Below are positions 57,857-64,000 of a stretch of 64,000 bases of DNA, piece by piece. The notes below the pieces were generated by a model. It was not told where the DNA came from and ran no database searches. It saw only the letters and a program-made list of their open reading frames with translations. Numbering within the stretch: the stretch's first letter is position 1; each line of letters begins with the position of its first letter. Origin of the DNA: Taxillus chinensis (taxonomy: Eukaryota; Streptophyta; Magnoliopsida; Santalales; Loranthaceae); assembly GCA_023512835.1 (NCBI GenBank), contig CM042092.1, forward strand, positions 41,558,258 to 41,622,257, written 5' to 3'. The position numbers and the translations under genes are program-made.

Positions 57857-59794
57857 TGTAATATCTCGTATCAGGAAATAACATAAGATAGTCGTAATTG
57901 GGCATGAGGGTATCATTTTGTGGTAGTAATTATGAATATAGTTGTTTTGACTGCAATTTGGGTCCAATTTGGGGCCTGGATGACCCGAGGCATTATTATA
58001 ATTTTTAATGGCAAGTTAAAGGGCTAATTGGTTAATTTGGTTATTTGGAGATTTAAAAATATTAATATTTAATAGAAATATGAATTTTCATTAATAAAAG
58101 GTTTTTTGGTATTTTAAATTGATTTCAGATAGGAATTCTAGTATATTAGGAAATCTAGTCTAATTAGGTTTCTTAATCAGCAAAAAGTCTAAGCTAAATT
58201 AGACTCCTGCTCATCTCTATAAATAGGGAGGCTATCCAGGGAGTGTTGGCTGTTGTTTCTGTGCGTATTGAGAGAGCCCTAGCCGTCCTTGGAGCAAAGG
58301 AGAGAGAAAAAGGTTGTGGCTTGAAGCTTCCGGGCGTTCTAACAAGTGAAGTCTATTGCACCGTGTTAGAGGTAGGTGTTTCTATCTTTGCATATAACTG
58401 AGATAGAGAGTTTAAATAAAGATGTTTGACGTTCAAGGTCGTTGTTGAGAATGTATATATCGTTTTAGGGCGGATTCTTCGTATGTTGGAACTGTATGAA
58501 CAGTTCGGTCGGTGAACAGTAAACTGGACGGGTGAAGCTAATTTTTATACGGTTAGAATACTCACGGTATTTAGAAGAACTTTCTTTTCTGGTCGGGTGA
58601 ATTTTGAGGTGGTCAGGTGAACAGTAACTTGTCGGGTGAAGCTAATTTTTATACGGCTAGAATATTCGCGGTATTTCGATAAACTTTCCCTTCTGGTCGG
58701 GTGAATTTTTAGGTGGTCGGGTGAACAAAAATGTGGTCGGGTGAACAGTAACTTGGTTGGATGATTTTTCTGATATTTGTCTTGGATAGCCAGTTAAAAA
58801 CCCTCCGAAACGGTGGGTATTAATAGTGAATCGGAGTTTTGTAAAATTAGTTATGATTTTTCGAAGTTGGGATAGAATCTGTACTGTTTTATTAGCCTGT
58901 TTGGTTTCTTTTAATCTGTTAATGGGAATATAAGCTTGAAACCTTTAGAGTGAAACCCTAGTGAATGTTTGGATATTGTGGTGTGGCTTTCATTGTTATA
59001 ATTGGTGTGCATATATTTATTTATATGCTGAAAACATGTTCGTAATGATTGTACACTGGTATGATTTTACTGCGGATGTTACGTATTGTTGATGTGTGAT
59101 CTTGTTATATAGTGCACTATATTTGTTGTGATGAGGTTTGGTAAAGGACAATGGTCTGGTAAAGGACAGAGGCCCAATTAAGGGAAACAAGGGTACGATG
59201 GATCCGGTCAAGGATATCGGTGCGGTAAAGCACAATTTGCACGGTAAAGTGCGTGATTGAATTGTAATGAATAATGATGTTATATGTGATGTGATTGTTG
59301 AACACTACACTCGCACATTTACACTTTGCATATAGAATTTGTTAGTTAAACTGACCAGAGAGTGTAGAGGGATAGTCACCTACTGAGCTATGAAGTTCAC
59401 ACCTATGTTGCTAAATCTCTTGCAGGTACTGAAGGGAGATTGGAGGAGTACTAGTAGTCAAGTGGACCATGATTTTGATGTGATGCATTATGTCATTATA
59501 GGACTTATGATTATTGTGTCATTTATTTGGATTTTCTCGAACAAACGTGGGTTTATGGACATTGTAAGACAGTATAATTATTTTATAGTTTGCTTATTTT
59601 AAAGTATTTTGTTTAATGGATATCATTGAGGAAGTACTATCATACCCTTGTTGTGTGGCAGTACAGGGGAGCGTGAGACAACGCCCGCTTTGTAGTCTCT
59701 ATTAGGTGCTAGTCACCAACCCCTTGACCTTTCAAGTGCAGGCATGGGGCAGTCACGTGCTCAATCTTGGGCTTTCGGAATTGGGGGTGTGACA
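57857..59794 (+). mobile_element. Solo Ty3 LTR (TGTAATATCTCG family)
   Basis: 1938 bp, TGTAATATCTCG to GGGTGTGACA, with target duplication CTGCA (57852-57856) and CTGTA (59795-59799), one change. It contains a TATA box ctctataaatagggagg (58215-58231), a GA-rich run (about 58300), the leader motif agaggtaggtgtt (58368-58380), repeats of ggtcgggtgaacagtaa (about 58490-58760) and ttcggt/ggtaaag-type repeats near 59150-59250. It splits the minus-strand third ORF but left the flanking frame consistent. Confidence 0.9.
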
Positions 59795-61721
59795 CTGTAG
59801 CTGGTGTAGGATCTGCAACTGGTTCAGGTGCAGGCCTATCCGAGGTCAGCTTGTGAGGGTCCTTGATAGTAAGAGCTGTCTCTCCACTGGCAAGACGATG
59901 GCACTCGGAGAGAATGGCACCCAAGGTGGTACTGAGACCTTGGTATTGCCTCTTGTAAGCACCTTTGATGTCTTCACAGTGCTCTTCCAGATGTCTGAAC
60001 CCAGCGGAGTTTACACTCGTGAGAGACGTCATCTCTTGTTGCACCTTGTCCAAGGTATGGTCAGATAATTCTACTTGAATTCGTACCTCTTCCATGCCAG
60101 ATTCCATTGTAGCAAGTCGTTCCTCAAAGGCTGGGGATATTGATGTAGCTTTTAGGACACCCGAGGTGATCAATTTCTCAATAACTTTGGTTGCAAGGAG
60201 ATCTACCTCTTCAACCATCAGGGAACGGGAGTGAGACGCAACCGTCAGTGGAATACCCATTGGGATGTGGGCTGCGGAATCCTCACTCACTTGAGTGGCC
60301 ACCTGACATGTTTGCGGTGCAGGTGTTATAGCCATCTTAGGAACATCCACAGGTATAGATACCTGTGGTACTGCTTCTGCATCAGAGTCACTTGCCTCAA
60401 CTGCAAGTGCTTCTTTTGCTACTTCCACCTCAGCTGCTGTATCCATCACCGCATCATGGGGTGTTGATAGGGCAGGTGTGTCTGCCATGATAGGAGATGG
60501 GGCAACCATTGAAACTGCTTCCACAGGATCTCTCCTCACAAGACCCTGCTCCACTAGCCAACTGATCAGATGGTCTTTGTCCACCATCTGCTTCCCGAAG
60601 GTAATCCATGCCTTCTTCAGATCTTCGGGGGTCATATGCGCCTTCGCATACTCAACATAGAAGTCTTCAAGCTCAGACTCCCCAAGAGAGCTTAACAGAA
60701 TAGGTGGTCTACCCCTAACCTCTGGGGTTTCCTGAGCTGGGGTCTGCCCTCCAGCTGCAGGCGCTCTTACTTCTACAATATCACTGGGCAACTTTAGTGG
60801 TTGCGCCTCTTTTGGAGTCAGATCAGTGGGGAGATGGGTTTTGGCAAAATTTTCCACCACTTCAGCAATAAATGCGCTTGCTGCAGCAGATGCAGAGGAG
60901 GTGTGAGAAGCCTGGGGAACCGGTGCAGATGGTCGTTGTCTATGGATTGGGGCTCTAACTGAACTCCCTATGTCCTCCACGCAACTTCTCATACTGGACC
61001 CGGGTCGCTTCATTGGCTTCAGTTCCAGCCAGCCATCCTCATAGATACTTTTGAAGACAAATTTGGCCGGCAGCGGTACCGCGGGTCGGTGATTGAAAAT
61101 ATCCGGTCGAAGGAACCTTAGGACTTTGGTTAGAATCAGTCCAAAGTGATCCTTTTTGGATTTGATCATGCTATGTAGTTGTTCACCCCAGTCTATCTTC
61201 CTTCCTTGTAGGATACTGCACATGATCTTCATCTGCTCATGACTTGCAGAGTCATGAGCAGTCTTCTTACACATCAAGCACTGTCTAGTTAAGATAACAA
61301 CTGCTAGTGCTTGATCGGAGAACCCAATCTTCAGGGCTCCCCGTCCTTTCTTACCAGGGTCAGAATACCCCAGAAAAGCCTTACAGTCCTCTCTGGAAAG
61401 ACTAGGTAGAGGTTCGAAGTTACCTTTAGGGAGTGGAAGAGCATCGCAGAGTGTTTCGGCTGAGATTCGAATCTCCACTCCTTGAACTGTTCCCAATAGG
61501 TCGTCTCTAGAGATGGCTAACGTCTCATGAAACTGCGAGACGTCTTCCACTAGCACATCTTGCATCTCGGAGCATACGGATGCTATCCCCGACTTATCTA
61601 GGTGATTTCTGAACTTACCCAACCAGCTGACTTTTGCGTCACCAATGGCTTCCCAGTCTACATTGAAACCCGGGACGATCTTGCCTAATCCTTCTGCGAT
61701 CGATGAGCTAGGTCCTGCCAT
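59795..61721 (-). CDS. Third ORF of the minus-strand Copia element, part 1: transposon-protein-like domain and coiled coil
   Basis: An uninterrupted frame from the chosen ATG (61721, MAGPSSSIAEGLGKI) to the solo LTR, about 640 residues. Upstream codons in the same frame exist but look like leader (Ser/Leu-rich). Residues ~20-260 resemble the same domain as copy 2: VQGVEIRISAETLCDALPLP parallels VRGESIVITP..., KIDWGEQLHSMI parallels MDWGMFLFRLL, and VLRFLRPDIFNHRPAVPLP parallels VFRHLRPDHF. Then come a Pro/Ala/Glu-rich linker and a C-terminal heptad-like helix (EERLATMESGMEEVRIQVEL onward). It is the best preserved copy. The last ~28 codons of the longer open frame (to 59709) are LTR sequence and not part of the gene. 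Function is unknown. Confidence 0.7.
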
Positions 61722-62410
61722 AGAGGTTGTAGAGAGAGAAAGAGACACTTGTACAGAGAGATTGTAAGGTTCAAAGGTGGTCAAAGGAGAGAGATAGAGA
61801 TAGAGTGAGAGAACGAGGATCGAAGAGAGAGATTGAGCGTTAGGGTTAGGGTTCGAATGTGAAAACGAGGAACATACCTTTGGCTTTGTCTCTATCAATG
61901 ACTTATATATGCAGTGGAAGTGTACCATAGAAGTCACATGCTCTGTCGGATCGTCTTCAGGATCCGCGTCCTTTTCTCTGACCCGTCTTCTTCATCTTCC
62001 GGATCCACCCGTTGGAGTACTCAAGCAATAAGTGGACGTCACCCCATGTGTCGGTGTGTTGTGAGTTTTAAGTGCACTATGACGTGCTGACGTGTCTTTG
62101 ACGCTTGAGCAACGAGGAAGCTGAATCCATCAGGCTTTGACCCTTGGGAAACTGTGACTCTATGAGGCTGCGTTTAGGAGTGATTACAAATTCTCTAAGC
62201 TTCGAGGCTTCGAGTTAACAAGCTTCGAGTCAGTAGTTCTTCGATGATGTTTGCTTCATGGTCGACTAAGGATTCATCGACAGTGGTGGATTTCCCTGGA
62301 CTTTTTCAACACTTAACAACACAAATGTGACGCATATGATATTTCACATGAAATCATGCAAGATGAACAGTGTTATAAGCGGAATTAAGATTATATGCCC
62401 AGAACTTGAG
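61722..62410 (-). other. Leader upstream of the minus-strand third ORF
   Basis: Non-coding on both strands as far as I can read. Near the ATG (61730-61860) it is rich in gagagag/ctctct on alternate strands. A gtatgt donor-like word at about 61877 (minus) could mark an intron, but I cannot confirm it. The rest carries tcgaggcttcgagt words (about 62195-62240). The pol gene expected further upstream is not in the window. Confidence 0.4.
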
Positions 62411-64000
62411 TGTAAAGACCCGTACCTGTGAGTGGTGGAAAGTTAGGCCCCAAATAGATATTGGAATATCTATTCGGCAGCGTGGACTTAGCGTTATTAT
62501 TATTGATAATATGATTTTAATATGTTAAAATATAAATAAATATTATTATGATTATTAAAATAATTATTTAGACATGTCGTTATTATTATGTAATTATTAT
62601 TAATCCGAGCATTTAATGTTGAGGTCTGATTATTATTATTGTTATTATTTTGTTAGTATTAATAAAAATAATTTAATGATACCTGAGGTTAATTCTTATA
62701 ATGAATGATTATTATTTTTATTACTATTATGATTATCCCTATTAATCTTATTATTATTATCATTATTATTATTTTATGTTAGTATAAATGGGGGAAACCT
62801 AGGGTAAAACCCTAGGTTCGTTGTGCGTGCACAGAACGTTGGCAAGGGAAGAACAGAGGGTTTGAAGCACTTCTATTAACTATTCGAAACCAAATCCAGG
62901 TAGGTGATTCTAGATTATTGATTCTTGATTATTGGTTTCTAAATCGTTGTTGTTCGGGTTTCATGAACGCGGGTCTAGAAATTATAGGTCAGATTTGTGC
63001 AGGTTTCGAGTAATATATTTATATTTATATTTCTTTTTCCCCCCACTTTGTTTTCCTTTTTCCCTGCGCCGCTGGTTCGTGCGCCCGCCGTGGGAGTGGT
63101 AGGGGACGGTGGCGATCTGGAGTTACGCCACGGTGAGAGAGCAGCGGCGGCAGCGGCAACTGCTATGCCCGTGAGGAGTAGGCGGAGAAGGGTAGAGGTT
63201 GCGACTGTGCGTCTGTGGAGCGACCCGCACGTTGGTGAGGCGGCACCGTGGGCCCGTGCAACCGCGCGTTTGCACACCCTGTGCGCCCTACCTAGCCGGA
63301 GGCGATGGGAGATGCGGCGGCGACTGTGCCGTCGTCTTGAACGGGAAGCGCCATGCGCGTTGAGTGGAGAAGATAAAGGGGGATGCGGTGCCTAAGCCGT
63401 CCCCACACGCATCTTCACCAGCCCAAACGGGTTGGTGTAATGGACCGGTCCTTTTGGACCGGACCAAACGTTGCACTATAATAACAAAAATGTGTAATTT
63501 CAAATGCATATCCATATAATACACTTAAATAGATATTTATGTTAATCTAATTATATAAGGATGTATAATGGTCAGTGTTGTAGAGTTTTGATATAGTTGA
63601 ATTAATGATAAAGTTCTATAAGTTTTAATCATATGGCTGTTGTTTGGACTCGATATTATTATTATAATTTAATTGTAGATATGGGCTTGCTATTACTTGT
63701 TAGTATTGGAATTTGTCACGTTAGTATTGGCTGTAAAAGGTTTGTACGATAGATGTACTGAATACTGACTATAGGGCATTTCGTAATTAAATTTTGTGAA
63801 TGGATTTTTGTGATGGTATTGGTTGGGATAACCGCGGGTCCCACACAGGGCTGGCAAGAGGCCGCAGATCCCCTATGTGACTGGTAACCCAGGTCCCATA
63901 TGTGGCAAGTTGTCGTTAGGGACACCACAGGTCCTACATATGGCTATCTGGTAGTGATCTAAATTTTTGGAGTTGGTAGCGGGAATTCTATGGATGGTCA
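62411..64000 (+). mobile_element. Ty3 LTR, left part (runs off the window)
   Basis: Starts TGTAAAGACCCGTACC. It contains ATT-rich sequence (62485-62770), a TATA box agtataaatggg (62781-62792), leader motif tccaggtaggtg (62896-62907), a GC-rich island (about 63060-63410), a stem-loop tggaccggtcc-tttt-ggaccggacca (63441-63466) and tatgtggcaag-type repeats (63835-63950). It matches 28889-30910 in reverse. Open frames in the GC island (62997-63395 and opposite) are not conserved between the two LTR copies and are not called. Confidence 0.75.

Noticed and set aside
59709..59794. Last ~28 codons of the 742-codon minus-strand open frame
   Set aside because: They are encoded by the end of a solo Ty3 LTR with a target duplication at 59795; the real gene continues at 57856.
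61722..61937. Upstream 72 codons of the same open frame as N-terminal extension
   Set aside because: Low-complexity Ser/Leu-rich leader; the ATG at 61721 starts a sequence comparable in position to copy 2 (MAPQNL at 52977).
62997..63395. Open frame of 132 codons (Arg/Ala-rich)
   Set aside because: Same GC-rich LTR block; no recognisable domain and no match in frame to the other copy.

Overview
This is a window of plant nuclear DNA, almost certainly from an angiosperm with a large, repeat-rich genome. The evidence is one intron-containing gene for a chloroplast-type lipid phosphate phosphatase, LTR retrotransposons primed by initiator methionine tRNA, Tekay-type (chromodomain) Ty3 elements, Sirevirus-like Copia elements and a LINE fragment. 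I see no rRNA, tRNA, CRISPR or prokaryotic features.

Layout. Bases 1-28888 form one nest. The base layer is a Tekay-like Ty3 element (element A, + strand). Its 5' LTR is represented by 11314-11714 plus 13230-13644, its decayed gag-pol lies between 15890 and 27205, and its 3' LTR starts at 27420. Element A has been hit by a Sirevirus-like Copia element (left part outside the window, 3' LTR 10005-11313), a solo LTR (11715-13229), a minus-strand LTR element collapsed to 1.9 kb (13699-15583), a ~1.5 kb solo-LTR-like insert (17495-19008), a ~2.85 kb non-coding insert (20179-23028) and a solo LTR (24507-27053). The Copia element is itself split by a non-autonomous Ty3 element with two LTRs (1126-9531, target duplication GTAGA). 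A minus-strand LTR (28889-~30910) closes this nest.

Bases ~30911-37271 are the only low-copy segment. They hold a complete four-exon gene on the minus strand for an LPP-epsilon-like PAP2 phosphatase, with a 5'-truncated LINE in intron 1. From 37272 the transposon nest resumes: minus-strand Copia LTRs (37272-41026 and 41626-43564) with a solo Ty3 LTR (38172-40598) and a Ty3 LTR fragment (41027-41625). Then comes the 3' part of a minus-strand Copia element whose last gene (61721 down to 43984) is interrupted by a solo LTR (57857-59794) and by a full-length Sirevirus-like element (44299-57128, target duplication AACTT). A further Ty3 LTR starts at 62411 and runs off the end.

The most interesting system is a recurrent third gene lying between pol and the 3' LTR of the Copia elements. 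Three diverged copies (1-1125 plus 9537-9836; 52977-55735; 61721-43984 on the minus strand) share recognisable parts: an N-terminal domain resembling the plant 'putative transposon protein' domain (not visible for copy 1, which lies partly outside the window), a proline/serine-rich linker, a helical segment and a C-terminal Ulp1/C48-like cysteine protease domain with His, Asp, Gln and Cys positions visible. Other notable patterns are a hypervariable minisatellite at a fixed leader position of several Ty3 LTRs, palindromic ACGT arrays upstream of LTR TATA boxes, a dense TTGACC (W-box core) cluster, and a short GGAGTAAGGA word shared by Copia and Ty3 LTRs.
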